A stretch of DNA of 64,000 nt from Leisingera aquimarina DSM 24565 (lineage in GTDB: Bacteria; Pseudomonadota; Alphaproteobacteria; Rhodobacterales; Rhodobacteraceae), in contig NZ_KI421504.1 in the NCBI RefSeq assembly GCF_000473165.1, forward strand, positions 2,278,009 through 2,342,008, in the 5' to 3' direction. The notes under the pieces were generated by a model that was given only the letters and a program-made list of their open reading frames with translations, was not told the origin of the DNA and did not search any database. Positions 45,843 through 53,527 of this stretch are shown here, in pieces. Within the stretch, counting starts at the first letter, position 1, and each line of letters begins with the position of its first letter. Both the position numbers and the translations under genes were made by a program.

Positions 45843-45876
45843 GCGGCGGCATCAGGGAGGAGGAGGATGCCACCGC
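45843..45876 (-). ncRNA. CcsR/cuckoo-type sRNA stem-loop 2
   Basis: On the minus strand GCGGTGGCATC pairs with GATGCCGCCGC (11 pairs including one G:U) around the 12-base loop CTCCTCCTCCCT at 45865-45854. Confidence 0.8.
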
Positions 45877-45882
45877 GTAGGA

Positions 45883-45915
45883 CAGGCCCTTCAAGGGAGG
45901 AGGAGAAAAGGCCTG
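45883..45915 (-). ncRNA. CcsR/cuckoo-type sRNA stem-loop 1
   Basis: On the minus strand CAGGCCTTTT pairs with GAAGGGCCTG (ten pairs including two G:U) around CTCCTCCTCCCTT. It starts eight bases after the DUF1127 stop codon, consistent with processing from the same transcript. Confidence 0.78.
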
Positions 45916-45922
45916 ATCTCTA

Positions 45923-46132
45923 TTAGTTGTTCTCGTAAGCGGCCTGATAGGCGACGCGCTGAATTTCGGAGCGGTTCAGACCCAGATCTGCCAGATCGCG
46001 GGCCGACAATGCCGACAGTTCGCTGACGGTCTTGCGGTACAGGCGATAGCGAACGAATTTCACCATCAGCGCATCCAGGAAGCCAACCGGGGATGCAATG
46101 CTCACCGCGGAGATCTGTTGTGCTGCTGCCAT
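45923..46132 (-). CDS. ccaF1: DUF1127 small protein, CcaF1-like
   Basis: A 69-residue DUF1127 protein: an N-terminal region (MAAAQQISAVSIASPVGFLDAL) then the arginine-rich domain VRYRLYRKTVSELSALSARDLADLGLNRSEIQRVAYQAAYE. In Rhodobacter sphaeroides the same arrangement, CcaF1 followed by four CcsR sRNAs, is known: the protein binds RNA and the sRNAs are processed from the shared stress-induced transcript. The start at 46132 follows AAGGAAC. The longer frame upstream runs into the promoter. Confidence 0.88.
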   Translation of the reverse strand: MAAAQQISAVSIASPVGFLDALMVKFVRYRLYRKTVSELSALSARDLADLGLNRSEIQRVAYQAAYENN

Positions 46133-46200
46133 TGTTCTGTTCCTTCGTCTGACCGTATCGTCGTATCCGTCTGGCACCATCCCGGCGCCGCTTGAGGGGT

Positions 46201-46228
46201 AATTTAGGGATCTTCCGAAAAGTCGCAA
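46201..46228 (-). promoter_or_regulatory. predicted promoter of the ccaF1-CcsR transcript
   Basis: On the minus strand TTGCGA (complement of 46223-46228), 16-base spacer, TAAATT (complement of 46201-46206). The TTG and short spacer are compatible with RpoH-type promoters that drive this locus in Rhodobacter, but a housekeeping promoter cannot be ruled out. It lies ~70 bases before the start codon. Confidence 0.5.
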
Positions 46229-46495
46229 TCCCGTGCGTCGTCAATGCTGCTATGCAGCATTTGCATGGGTGACCCAGGGTATGCCATTGTAAAGGGGCGC
46301 TAATTTCAGCACGCACGTTGCGCAGCTGTATAAATTCCGGGCGCGGGGCTGCAATCCGCGCATGGCTGGCGGCACAGGCTGTTGACGGATCCGATCCTTG
46401 GCCTTGCGGACGGAGCCGCGGTAATCACGCAACACGGGTTCCAAGGCGTATGGCGGACACATATATAGGGCCGGACAACACGCAGGAGAGCAGTC
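46229..46495. other. intergenic region between ccaF1 promoter and mrp
   Basis: The 363-base gap between the divergent ccaF1 and mrp genes has no credible ORF. TATAAA near 46331 and ATATATAG near 46462 are candidate -10 regions for mrp, but no convincing -35 pairs with either. Confidence 0.4.
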
Positions 46496-47560
46496 ATGGC
46501 GGTCACTCAGGATCAGGTTCGCGAAATACTGGAGCGGCTGGCCTTGCCGGACGGCGGCACGCTGGTGTCGCGTGACATGCTGCGCGCCCTGCGTATCGAT
46601 GGCAGCAAGGTGAGCTTTGTGATCGAGGCGCCCAGCCCCGAGATCGCCAAACTGATGGAGCCTTTGCGCAAAGCCGCCGAGGCCGCGGTGCTGTCTCTGG
46701 ACGGCGTCGAAACTGTCTCTGCCGCGCTCACCGCCCATGCCGCTCAGAAGCCCGCGCCCAGCCTCAAGGTCGGCGGCCATCCGAAGCCGCAGGCCGGGCC
46801 GTTGAAACCCGCAGGCGTCAAACGCATCCTGGCGATTGCCTCCGGCAAGGGCGGGGTGGGGAAATCCACCGTCTCCTCGAACCTCGCCGTGGCGCTGGCC
46901 AGGCAGGGGCGCAAGGTCGGGTTGCTGGACGCGGATATCTACGGCCCCTCCCAGCCCCGCATGATGGGGGCCACCGGCCGCCCCGCCAGTCCTGACGGCA
47001 AGATCATCGAACCGCTGCACGCCCATGGCGTCACTCTTATGTCGATCGGCTTTATGCTGGAAGAGGGTAAGGCTGTGGTCTGGCGCGGCCCAATGTTGAT
47101 GGGGGCGCTGCAGCAGATGCTGGGGCAGGTGAACTGGGGCGAGCTGGACGTGCTGATTGTCGACCTGCCGCCCGGCACCGGCGATGTGCAGCTGACGCTT
47201 TGCACCAAGGCGGAACTGACCGGCGCCATCGTGGTCTCCACCCCGCAGGACGTGGCGCTGCTGGATGCGCGCAAGGCGATGGACATGTTCAAGACGCTGA
47301 AAACCCCGGTGCTGGGGTTGATCGAAAACATGTCCTTCTTCACCTGCCCAGATTGCGGCGGTGAGCATCACATCTTTGGCCGTGGCGGTGTCGCGGCAGA
47401 GGCCGAGACGCTGGGCCTGCCGCTGTTGGGCGCGCTGCCGATTGATCTGGAAACCCGGTTGGCCGGCGACAGCGGCACGCCCATCGCGGTGGGCGAGGGG
47501 CCAATGGCGCAGGCCTATGCCCGGATTGCCGAAGGTCTGATCGGCGGCGGCATGGCCTAA
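46496..47560 (+). CDS. mrp: Mrp/ApbC family iron-sulfur cluster carrier ATPase
   Basis: A 354-residue P-loop ATPase that carries and delivers Fe-S clusters to apoproteins. An N-terminal MIP18-like (DUF59) domain spans ~1-80. The deviant Walker A IASGKGGVGKST spans residues 115-125, and VDLPPGTGDVQLTL gives Walker B. The dimer-interface CxxC that holds the cluster is FFTCPDCGG. It would serve Fe-S enzymes such as ThiC and BioB encoded in this window. A terminator follows at 47602. Confidence 0.94.
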   Translation: MAVTQDQVREILERLALPDGGTLVSRDMLRALRIDGSKVSFVIEAPSPEIAKLMEPLRKAAEAAVLSLDGVETVSAALTAHAAQKPAPSLKVGGHPKPQAGPLKPAGVKRILAIASGKGGVGKSTVSSNLAVALARQGRKVGLLDADIYGPSQPRMMGATGRPASPDGKIIEPLHAHGVTLMSIGFMLEEGKAVVWRGPMLMGALQQMLGQVNWGELDVLIVDLPPGTGDVQLTLCTKAELTGAIVVSTPQDVALLDARKAMDMFKTLKTPVLGLIENMSFFTCPDCGGEHHIFGRGGVAAEAETLGLPLLGALPIDLETRLAGDSGTPIAVGEGPMAQAYARIAEGLIGGGMA

Positions 47561-47601
47561 CTCCGCAGGGCTCAGCTCTCTCTATATTTAGTGTCCCGGG
47601 T

Positions 47602-47630
47602 GGCCCGCCTCATTGGCGGGCCATTTGCTG
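47602..47630 (+). terminator. mrp terminator
   Basis: GGCCCGCC (47602-47609) pairs with GGCGGGCC (47615-47622), followed by ATTTGCTG. The U run is weak but the stem is strong. Confidence 0.7.
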
Positions 47631-47645
47631 TTTGCTCCCTTTGAT

Positions 47646-47794
47646 TGGGCACAGATGGGATTTCCCGCCCGGTTTGGGAACCTGCGAGACCGCGGCCCCC
47701 GCATGGGGCGGCATGGGACCGGCGCGATTGAATGGGATAGCTGGGAATTCACGGCACTGGCGGGAATTCACGGGCACCATGGGAAATTATGGCC
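47646..47794. promoter_or_regulatory. phased array of YGGGN boxes, candidate large MraZ operator
   Basis: TGGGN or CGGGN pentamers start at 47646, 47656, 47675, 47704, 47714, 47733, 47742, 47761, 47771 and 47780, with TGGCC at 47790. The gaps are 10, 19, 29, 10, 19, 9, 19, 10, 9 and 10 bases, i.e. multiples of about one helical turn. The block GGGAATTCACGG is repeated at 47743 and 47762. In E. coli MraZ binds TGGGN repeats spaced by five bases upstream of mraZ, so this looks like an expanded version. No credible ORF in this stretch. Confidence 0.55.
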
Positions 47795-47936
47795 CGGTTT
47801 GCCCCGCTTTCCGCTTGAAGGCCCGAATCACTCGGTGTTGAACCGCTGATACCGGGGTTTCCCGGCGGTTCTGTTGCGGGGGAATGCGAACGTAAGGGGA
47901 ATATCCAAAGCTGCTGCGCGCTTTCTTGTGGAATCG

Positions 47937-47983
47937 CGGGAAACTATGGGAAAAAAATTGCAGGCGCAACTCGTCTCTATATT
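47937..47983 (+). promoter_or_regulatory. two MraZ-type boxes next to a -10-like element
   Basis: CGGGA (47937-47941), five bases, TGGGA (47947-47951) have exactly the MraZ box spacing. TATATT at 47978-47983 is a good -10; TTGCAG at 47958 is too close (14 bases) to be an ideal -35. CTCTATATTTRGTG also occurs near 47578, just before the mrp terminator. This is my best candidate for the dcw promoter, leaving a leader of about 400 bases. Confidence 0.4.
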
Positions 47984-48304
47984 TGGTGTTGATGGTGGAG
48001 TTGCGCACAAGAACTTCGATTTTAGGCCTAAATCTTGCCGCGAATCTCTTTTGAAACTCAGTTGTTCTGTCAAGCCTTCAGCGCTTTGCTACAGAAAACA
48101 GTTGCAGGGCCATCAATTCCCATAGTATCCCTAATGTATCGAATGAGACGAGGGACGGGGCACCAAACGACCCCAAGCCAAACTAAAAGAGCAGGTTTCA
48201 TACAGGCCTTCGCTTTCATCGAACAAAGAGATCCGGCGCGCGAGCGAGCAGACATCCCCCCAGGTGGCGCGCGCAGTCGGACATCCCGCAAAGCGGGCCA
48301 AGGC
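47984..48304. other. long untranslated region before mraZ
   Basis: No credible gene on either strand. GATTTTAGGCCTAAATC at 48018-48034 is a near-palindrome. From 48234 the sequence becomes structured: GGCGCGC...GCGCGC arms around 48235 and 48266, and a CCCGC-AAA-GCGGG hairpin at 48284-48296. It leads directly into the terminator at 48305. Confidence 0.5.
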
Positions 48305-48346
48305 GGCGGGTTGATCAGTGGCAGCAGATCAACCCGCCCCTTTTCA
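48305..48346 (+). terminator. strong rho-independent terminator or attenuator before mraZ
   Basis: GGCGGGTTGATC (48305-48316) pairs perfectly over 12 bases with GATCAACCCGCC (48327-48338), followed by CCTTTTCATT. It lies 49 bases before the mraZ start codon, so it either ends an upstream non-coding RNA or attenuates the dcw operon. Confidence 0.85.
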
Positions 48347-48394
48347 TTCTGGGGAACGGATTAACGCGAGGGACGCGCGAAAAGGATCGGTAAG

Positions 48395-48898
48395 TTGGGC
48401 CGCAGGTTCAGAGGCGAAAGCCACCACAAGGTGGACAGCAAGGGGCGGGTGTCAATCCCGGCCTCTTTCCGCCGTGTGCTGGAGGCCGCCGATCCGAACT
48501 GGAAATCCGGCGACAGCCCCGAACTGGTGATTGTCTACGGCGACCACCGCCGCCCGTTCCTGGAATGCTATACTATGGAAGCCATCGACGAGGTGGACGC
48601 CAAGATCGCGGCCCTGCCGCGCGGCTCCAAACCGCGCAAGATCCTGGAGCGCATGTTCAACGGCCAATCCTTGCCGACCAATGTGGATGACACCGGCCGC
48701 CTTGTGCTGCCGGCCAAGCTGCGGCAGAAGATCGGCCTGGAGGGCGAAGCCTTCTTTATAGCCTCCGGCGACACCTTCCAGATCTGGAAGCCCGAGACTT
48801 ATGAGGAGGTTGAGATGGCCGAAGCCGAGAAACTGATGGAAGACCTGCCGGAGGATTTCGATCCCCTGGAATTCCTAGATGGCGCCGGAGGCGTTTGA
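48395..48898 (+). CDS. mraZ: MraZ transcriptional regulator
   Basis: MraZ is the ring-forming AbrB/SpoVT-type regulator that represses the dcw cluster. The 167-residue protein has both repeats: GESHHKVDSKGRVSIPASFRRVL near the N-terminus and NVDDTGRLVLPAKLRQKIGL near residue 96, each with the DxKGR/DxxGR DNA-binding motif. The start is TTG at 48395, with AAGGAT about ten bases upstream; no ATG or GTG gives the family N-terminus. rsmH follows three bases after the stop. Confidence 0.94.
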   Translation: MGRRFRGESHHKVDSKGRVSIPASFRRVLEAADPNWKSGDSPELVIVYGDHRRPFLECYTMEAIDEVDAKIAALPRGSKPRKILERMFNGQSLPTNVDDTGRLVLPAKLRQKIGLEGEAFFIASGDTFQIWKPETYEEVEMAEAEKLMEDLPEDFDPLEFLDGAGGV

Positions 48899-48901
48899 CC
48901 C

Positions 48902-49894
48902 ATGACCCAGGACCAAAAAGCTGCCAATGGTCCCCACATTCCCGTCCTTCTGCGCCCGCTCTTGCAGGCGGTGGCCCCGGTCACGGGCCGCTGGCTGGAC
49001 GGCACATTCGGTGCAGGCGGTTACACCCGAGGGCTGCTTGAGGCCGGCGCTGACGAAGTTACCGGCGTTGACCGCGACCCGCTGGCGTTTGAGATGGCCA
49101 AGCCCTGGGCAGGGGAGTACGGCAATCGCCTGATCTTGCAGCAGGGTGTGTTCTCCCGCATGGATGAATATGCCCAAGGCCTCGATGGCGTGGTGCTGGA
49201 CCTTGGCGTCTCCTCGATGCAGCTGGATCTGGCCGAACGCGGCTTCTCCTTCATGCGGGACGGCCCGCTGGACATGCGGATGTCGCAGTCGGGGCCTTCT
49301 GCCGCCGATCTGGTCGCAGAGCTGGAAGAGGCCCAGATCGCCGATATTCTGTTCCACTACGGCGAAGAACGCGCCAGCCGCCGCATTGCCAAGGCGATTG
49401 TGCGGGAACGCACGATTGAACCGATCACCTCCACCCTGCGCCTTGCGAAGATCATTGAATCCTGCCTGCCGCGCCCCAAGCCCAACCAGTCGCACCCGGC
49501 GACCCGCAGCTTCCAGGGGCTGCGCATCGCAGTGAACGCCGAATATGACGAACTGTTCGAGGGGCTGCTGGCCGCTGAACGGGCGCTGAAACCGGGCGGA
49601 TTGCTGGCCGTTGTCACCTTTCATTCGGTCGAGGACCGTATGGTCAAACGCTTCTTCCAGCACCGTGCAGGCAAAACCGGCCGCGCCAACCGCTATGCGC
49701 CGGAACAGCAGGAAACCCCTTCCCAGTTCGAACTGGTCACCCGCAAGGCGGTCGGCCCGGACGATCAGGAACTGGCGGAAAACCCGCGCTCCCGCTCTGC
49801 CCGTCTGCGGGTCGGACGCCGGACTGATGCCGAACCTGGGCCGATCTCGGCCAAAGACCTTGGAATGCCGCAGCTGAAAGAGGCGCGCAAATGA
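48902..49894 (+). CDS. rsmH: 16S rRNA (cytosine(1402)-N(4))-methyltransferase RsmH (MraW)
   Basis: Methylates N4 of C1402 in 16S rRNA, tuning decoding. The 330-residue protein has the N-terminal [16 protein letters not shown] motif [36 protein letters not shown], and C-terminal [14 protein letters not shown]. Start at 48902 and length fit. It overlaps ftsL by four bases. Second gene of the dcw cluster, its usual place. Confidence 0.96.
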   Translation: MTQDQKAANGPHIPVLLRPLLQAVAPVTGRWLDGTFGAGGYTRGLLEAGADEVTGVDRDPLAFEMAKPWAGEYGNRLILQQGVFSRMDEYAQGLDGVVLDLGVSSMQLDLAERGFSFMRDGPLDMRMSQSGPSAADLVAELEEAQIADILFHYGEERASRRIAKAIVRERTIEPITSTLRLAKIIESCLPRPKPNQSHPATRSFQGLRIAVNAEYDELFEGLLAAERALKPGGLLAVVTFHSVEDRMVKRFFQHRAGKTGRANRYAPEQQETPSQFELVTRKAVGPDDQELAENPRSRSARLRVGRRTDAEPGPISAKDLGMPQLKEARK

Positions 49895-50241
49895 AGACCC
49901 TGCTGTATGCCGCAACCTGCCTGGCCGTCTTTGGCCTGGCCTTCTGGGCTTACCGCGAAAACTACGCCACCCAGCAGGTGCTGAAGGAAACCCGCGCGCT
50001 GCAAAGCCAGATCGGTGCGGCGCAGGTGCGGCTTAGCGTTTTGCGCGCCGAATGGGCCTATCTCAACCGCCCGCAGCGGCTGCGCGAGCTGGCGGATATC
50101 AATTTCGACAGCCTTGGCCTGTTGCCGCTGCGCCCCGACCAGTTCGGCCGGGTGGATGAGGTGTCATACCCCGAACCCGAAGAGCTGGTGATCACCGATG
50201 GCGTCGAAGTGTCGGGCCTGAATGCGGGAGGCCAGCCATGA
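49891..50241 (+). CDS. ftsL: cell division protein FtsL
   Basis: A 116-residue bitopic divisome protein. One N-terminal membrane helix ([21 protein letters not shown]) is followed by a periplasmic leucine-zipper-like coiled coil ([33 protein letters not shown]) and [11 protein letters not shown]. FtsL recruits and activates FtsW-FtsI with FtsB. Identity rests on topology and position between rsmH and ftsI. It overlaps both neighbours by four bases. Confidence 0.9.
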   Translation: MKTLLYAATCLAVFGLAFWAYRENYATQQVLKETRALQSQIGAAQVRLSVLRAEWAYLNRPQRLRELADINFDSLGLLPLRPDQFGRVDEVSYPEPEELVITDGVEVSGLNAGGQP

Positions 50242-52022
50242 TCCGCACTCCGCTGCGCCCGCTGGCCCGGATCCTGCATGCCCGCGCTACCGGCGAAAAC
50301 CCGGATGTGATCGAAGAGGAAAACATCAGCCTGCGCCATCAGGAGATGCAGGTGCAGTCCCGCCAGCGCGCCGAGGGGCGGCTCTTGGTGCTGGGTCTGT
50401 TCTTTGTCTGTGCCTTTGGTGCGATCATTGCCCGCATGGGCATGACCGCGGTGTCAGAGCCGGCCGAACCCGTGGCCAGCGTGCCGGGCAGCGTGATTGC
50501 CGCGCAGCGCGCCGATATCGTCGACCGCAACGGCAGCCTGCTGGCCACCAACTTTGAAACCCACTCGCTGTATGCCCAGCCGCCGCAGATGATCGATCCC
50601 GTCGGTGCTGCAGAAAAACTGGTGCAGATCTTCCCGGATCTGGAGCTGGAACGGCTGGTCAAGGATTTCACCGGCAAGCGCAAGTTCCTGTGGGTGAAGA
50701 AGAAAATCAGCCCTGAGCAATTACAGGCGGTGCATGACATCGGTGATCCCGGCCTGATGTTCGGCCCGCGCGAGATGCGGCTGTACCCGAACGGCAGCCT
50801 GGCCGCCCATGTGCTGGGCGGCGCCGGTTTCGGCAAGGAGGGCGTCAACGCCGCCGAGGTGATTGGCGTGGCAGGTGTGGAACGCCAGTTCGACACCTAC
50901 CTGCGCGACCCGGCCAATGCGGGCAAGCCGTTGCAACTGTCGCTGGACCTCACCGTGCAAGCTGCGGCTGAGCAGGTGCTTTATGGCGGCATGAAGCTGA
51001 TGAATGCCAAGGGCGCCACATCAATCCTGATGGATGCCCGCACCGGCGAGGTGATCTCGGTTGTGTCCTTCCCGGACTTCGATCCCAATGACCGCCCGCG
51101 CCCGCCGGCCTCGGGCTTTGACCCCTCGGTCAGCCCGCTGTTCAACCGCGCGGTGCAGGGGGTGTATGAGCTTGGCTCCACCTTCAAAATCTTCACCGCA
51201 GCGCAGGCGATGGAGCTGGGTCTGGTTGGCGCCGACACCGTGATCGACACCCGCGGGCCGTTGCGCTGGGGCCGCTTTGCCATCCGCGATTTCCGCAACT
51301 ACGGCAACGAGATGTCGGTGACCAAGATCATCGTCAAATCCAGTAACATCGGCACCGCGCGGCTGGCACAGCAGATCGGGGTGGAGCGGCAGAAAAGCTT
51401 CCTTGATACGCTGGGCATGCTGGATCCGACTCCGTTTGAAATTTCCGAAGCCGCGGGCGGTAAGCCGCTGCTGCCCGCCAACTGGTCCGAACTGTCGGCG
51501 ATGACGATTTCCTACGGTCACGGTATTTCCACCACGCCGATGCATCTGGCGGCGGGCTATGCGGCGATTGCCAATGGCGGGCGTTATGTGGCGCCGACGA
51601 TTCTAAAGCAGACCGCGCCGCAGCTGGGCGAACGGGTGCTGAGCGAGAGCACCGCCGCCTCGGCGCGCAAGATGTTGCGCAAAGTGGTCAGCGAAGGCAC
51701 CGCCTCCTTTGCCGAGGTTGAGGGCTATCAGGTGGGCGGCAAGACCGGCACCGCCGACAAGCCCAAGCCCCGCGGCGGCTATTATGATGACAAGGTTATT
51801 GCCACTTTTGCCTCTATTTTCCCGGCACATGACCCGAAATACGTGCTGATCGTGACGCTGGACGAACCCTCTATCATTGCGCACGGTGAGGAACGCCGCA
51901 CCGCAGGCTGGACCGCCACCCCGGTGGCCGCTGAAATGATCGGACGGGTGGCGCCGCTTCTGGGGCTGCGTCCGCAAGTTGAACCCGCAGAGGTGACTGG
52001 TATAACCCTCACCTCGAACTGA
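50238..52022 (+). CDS. ftsI: septal peptidoglycan transpeptidase FtsI (PBP3)
   Basis: Cross-links septal peptidoglycan. 594 residues: short cytoplasmic N-terminus (EEENISLRHQEMQ), membrane helix ~49-70, dimerisation domain beginning AQRADIVDRNGSLLA, and the transpeptidase. The active-site Ser is in LGSTFKIFTAAQ near residue 314, SxN in KSSNIGTARLA, and KTG in QVGGKTGTADKPK near residue 504. A monofunctional class B PBP. It overlaps ftsL; murE begins 17 bases after it. Confidence 0.96.
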   Translation: MIRTPLRPLARILHARATGENPDVIEEENISLRHQEMQVQSRQRAEGRLLVLGLFFVCAFGAIIARMGMTAVSEPAEPVASVPGSVIAAQRADIVDRNGSLLATNFETHSLYAQPPQMIDPVGAAEKLVQIFPDLELERLVKDFTGKRKFLWVKKKISPEQLQAVHDIGDPGLMFGPREMRLYPNGSLAAHVLGGAGFGKEGVNAAEVIGVAGVERQFDTYLRDPANAGKPLQLSLDLTVQAAAEQVLYGGMKLMNAKGATSILMDARTGEVISVVSFPDFDPNDRPRPPASGFDPSVSPLFNRAVQGVYELGSTFKIFTAAQAMELGLVGADTVIDTRGPLRWGRFAIRDFRNYGNEMSVTKIIVKSSNIGTARLAQQIGVERQKSFLDTLGMLDPTPFEISEAAGGKPLLPANWSELSAMTISYGHGISTTPMHLAAGYAAIANGGRYVAPTILKQTAPQLGERVLSESTAASARKMLRKVVSEGTASFAEVEGYQVGGKTGTADKPKPRGGYYDDKVIATFASIFPAHDPKYVLIVTLDEPSIIAHGEERRTAGWTATPVAAEMIGRVAPLLGLRPQVEPAEVTGITLTSN

Positions 52023-52039
52023 ACCAGGTAAGGGCCGCC

Positions 52040-53527
52040 ATGAGCAGCAGCAGACCAGACCAGCCCCTGAGCCAATTGGGGCTGACCGCCCGCGGCGGCG
52101 CTGACCCGCAGATCCGCGGCCTGGCGGTGGACAGCCGCGAGGTGCGGCAGGGGTATCTTTTTGCGGCCCTTCCGGGCCGCCAGGTGCATGGCGCCAAATT
52201 CATCCCCGCGGCGCTGGAACTGGGCGCGACCGCAATTCTGACCGATGCCGCAGGGGCCGGCATCGCGGCCAAGCTGCTGGACGAAAGCCACGCAGCACTT
52301 GTGGTGGTCGAGGACCCGCGCCAGACGCTGGCCTATGCCGCTGCCCTGTGGTTCGGCGGCCAGCCGCAGACCGTGGTGGCGGTCACCGGCACCAATGGCA
52401 AAACCTCTGTGGCAAGTTTCGTGCGCCAGATCTGGATGGAGCTGGGCCACGAGGCCGTCAACATGGGCACCACCGGCATCGAGGGCGCCTGGAGCTATCC
52501 GCTGGCGCATACCACGCCGGAGCCGATCACCCTGCACCGCGCGCTGGCTGAGGCCGCCGCAGCAGGTGTCACACACGCCGCGATGGAGGCGTCTTCCCAC
52601 GGGCTGGACCAGCGGCGTCTGGACGGGGTGCAACTGGCGGCAGCGGGTTTTACCAATTTCACTCAGGACCACCTAGATTACCACGAGACATTCGAGGCCT
52701 ATTTCAACGCCAAGGCGGGCCTGTTCCGCCGGGTGCTGCCGGAGGAGGGCGTCGCCGTCATCAACATGAACGACCCGCGCGGGGCCGAGATGCGCGCGGT
52801 GGCCGCTGCCCGCGGGCAGGAGGTGATCAGCGTGGGCCGCGGGCTCGGCGATTTGAACCTGATGGGGCTGCGCTATGACGGCACCGGGCAGGATGTGCGG
52901 TTTTCCTGGCACGACAAACCCCATCAGCTGCGCCTCAACCTCATTGGCGGCTTTCAGGCGGAAAACGTGCTCTTGGCCTGCGGGCTGGTGATTGCCGGCG
53001 GCGAGGACCCGGAGCGGGTGTTTGAAACCCTGCCGCATCTGACCACCGTTCGGGGGCGGATGCAGCTGGCGGCGTCGCGCGACAATGGTTCTGCCGTGTT
53101 TGTTGACTACGCTCATACGCCGGATGCTGTGGCCAGCGCCATCAAGGCGCTGCGCCCGCATGTGCTGGGGCGGCTGATTGCCATCGTGGGTGCCGGCGGC
53201 GACCGTGACACCAGCAAGCGGCCGCTGATGGGGCAGGCGGCGCATCAGAATGCTGATGTGGTGATCGTGACGGACGACAATCCGCGCAGCGAAGATCCGG
53301 CTGTGATCCGCGCCGCGGTCAAGGGCGGCGCGCCCGATTGCATCGAGATCGGCGACCGCGCCGAGGCGATTCTGCGCGGTGCCGACATGCTGGGGCCGGG
53401 CGATGCGCTTATCATCTGCGGCAAGGGGCATGAAACCGGCCAGACCGTGGGCGACACCGTGCTGCCGTTTGACGACGCGGAGCAGGCCAGCATTGCTGCG
53501 GCCGCACTCGACGGGAGGCTCGCATGA
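52040..53527 (+). CDS. murE: UDP-MurNAc-L-Ala-D-Glu:meso-DAP ligase MurE
   Basis: Adds meso-diaminopimelate to the peptidoglycan precursor. The 495-residue Mur ligase has DSREVRQGYLFAALPG, the P-loop VTGTNGKTSVASF, the carbamylated-Lys region further along, and TDDNPRSEDP, the DNPR motif diagnostic of meso-DAP specificity. DYAHTPDAV and AGGDRDTSKRPLMG complete the ATP site. Overlaps murF by four bases. Confidence 0.97.
   Translation: MSSSRPDQPLSQLGLTARGGADPQIRGLAVDSREVRQGYLFAALPGRQVHGAKFIPAALELGATAILTDAAGAGIAAKLLDESHAALVVVEDPRQTLAYAAALWFGGQPQTVVAVTGTNGKTSVASFVRQIWMELGHEAVNMGTTGIEGAWSYPLAHTTPEPITLHRALAEAAAAGVTHAAMEASSHGLDQRRLDGVQLAAAGFTNFTQDHLDYHETFEAYFNAKAGLFRRVLPEEGVAVINMNDPRGAEMRAVAAARGQEVISVGRGLGDLNLMGLRYDGTGQDVRFSWHDKPHQLRLNLIGGFQAENVLLACGLVIAGGEDPERVFETLPHLTTVRGRMQLAASRDNGSAVFVDYAHTPDAVASAIKALRPHVLGRLIAIVGAGGDRDTSKRPLMGQAAHQNADVVIVTDDNPRSEDPAVIRAAVKGGAPDCIEIGDRAEAILRGADMLGPGDALIICGKGHETGQTVGDTVLPFDDAEQASIAAAALDGRLA

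Noticed and set aside
45735-45915. CRISPR-like spaced repeats of AGGGAGGAGGAG
   Set aside because: Only the 12-base loop is repeated; the flanking stems differ and are self-complementary, so these are four sRNA stem-loops, not an array.
46250-47371. Long minus-strand frame opposite mrp
   Set aside because: It mirrors the codons of mrp, a typical antisense frame in GC-rich DNA, and has no domain.
47613-47849. Open frame of 78 codons in the region before mraZ
   Set aside because: Composition follows the repeated TGGGA boxes (repeated Trp/Gly/His), no Shine-Dalgarno, no family resemblance; better explained as regulatory DNA.
47984-48346. RNase P RNA (rnpB), which neighbours mraZ in some alphaproteobacteria
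   Set aside because: I looked for the conserved GAGGAAAGTCCGG and ACAGAAA-type core elements and did not find them.
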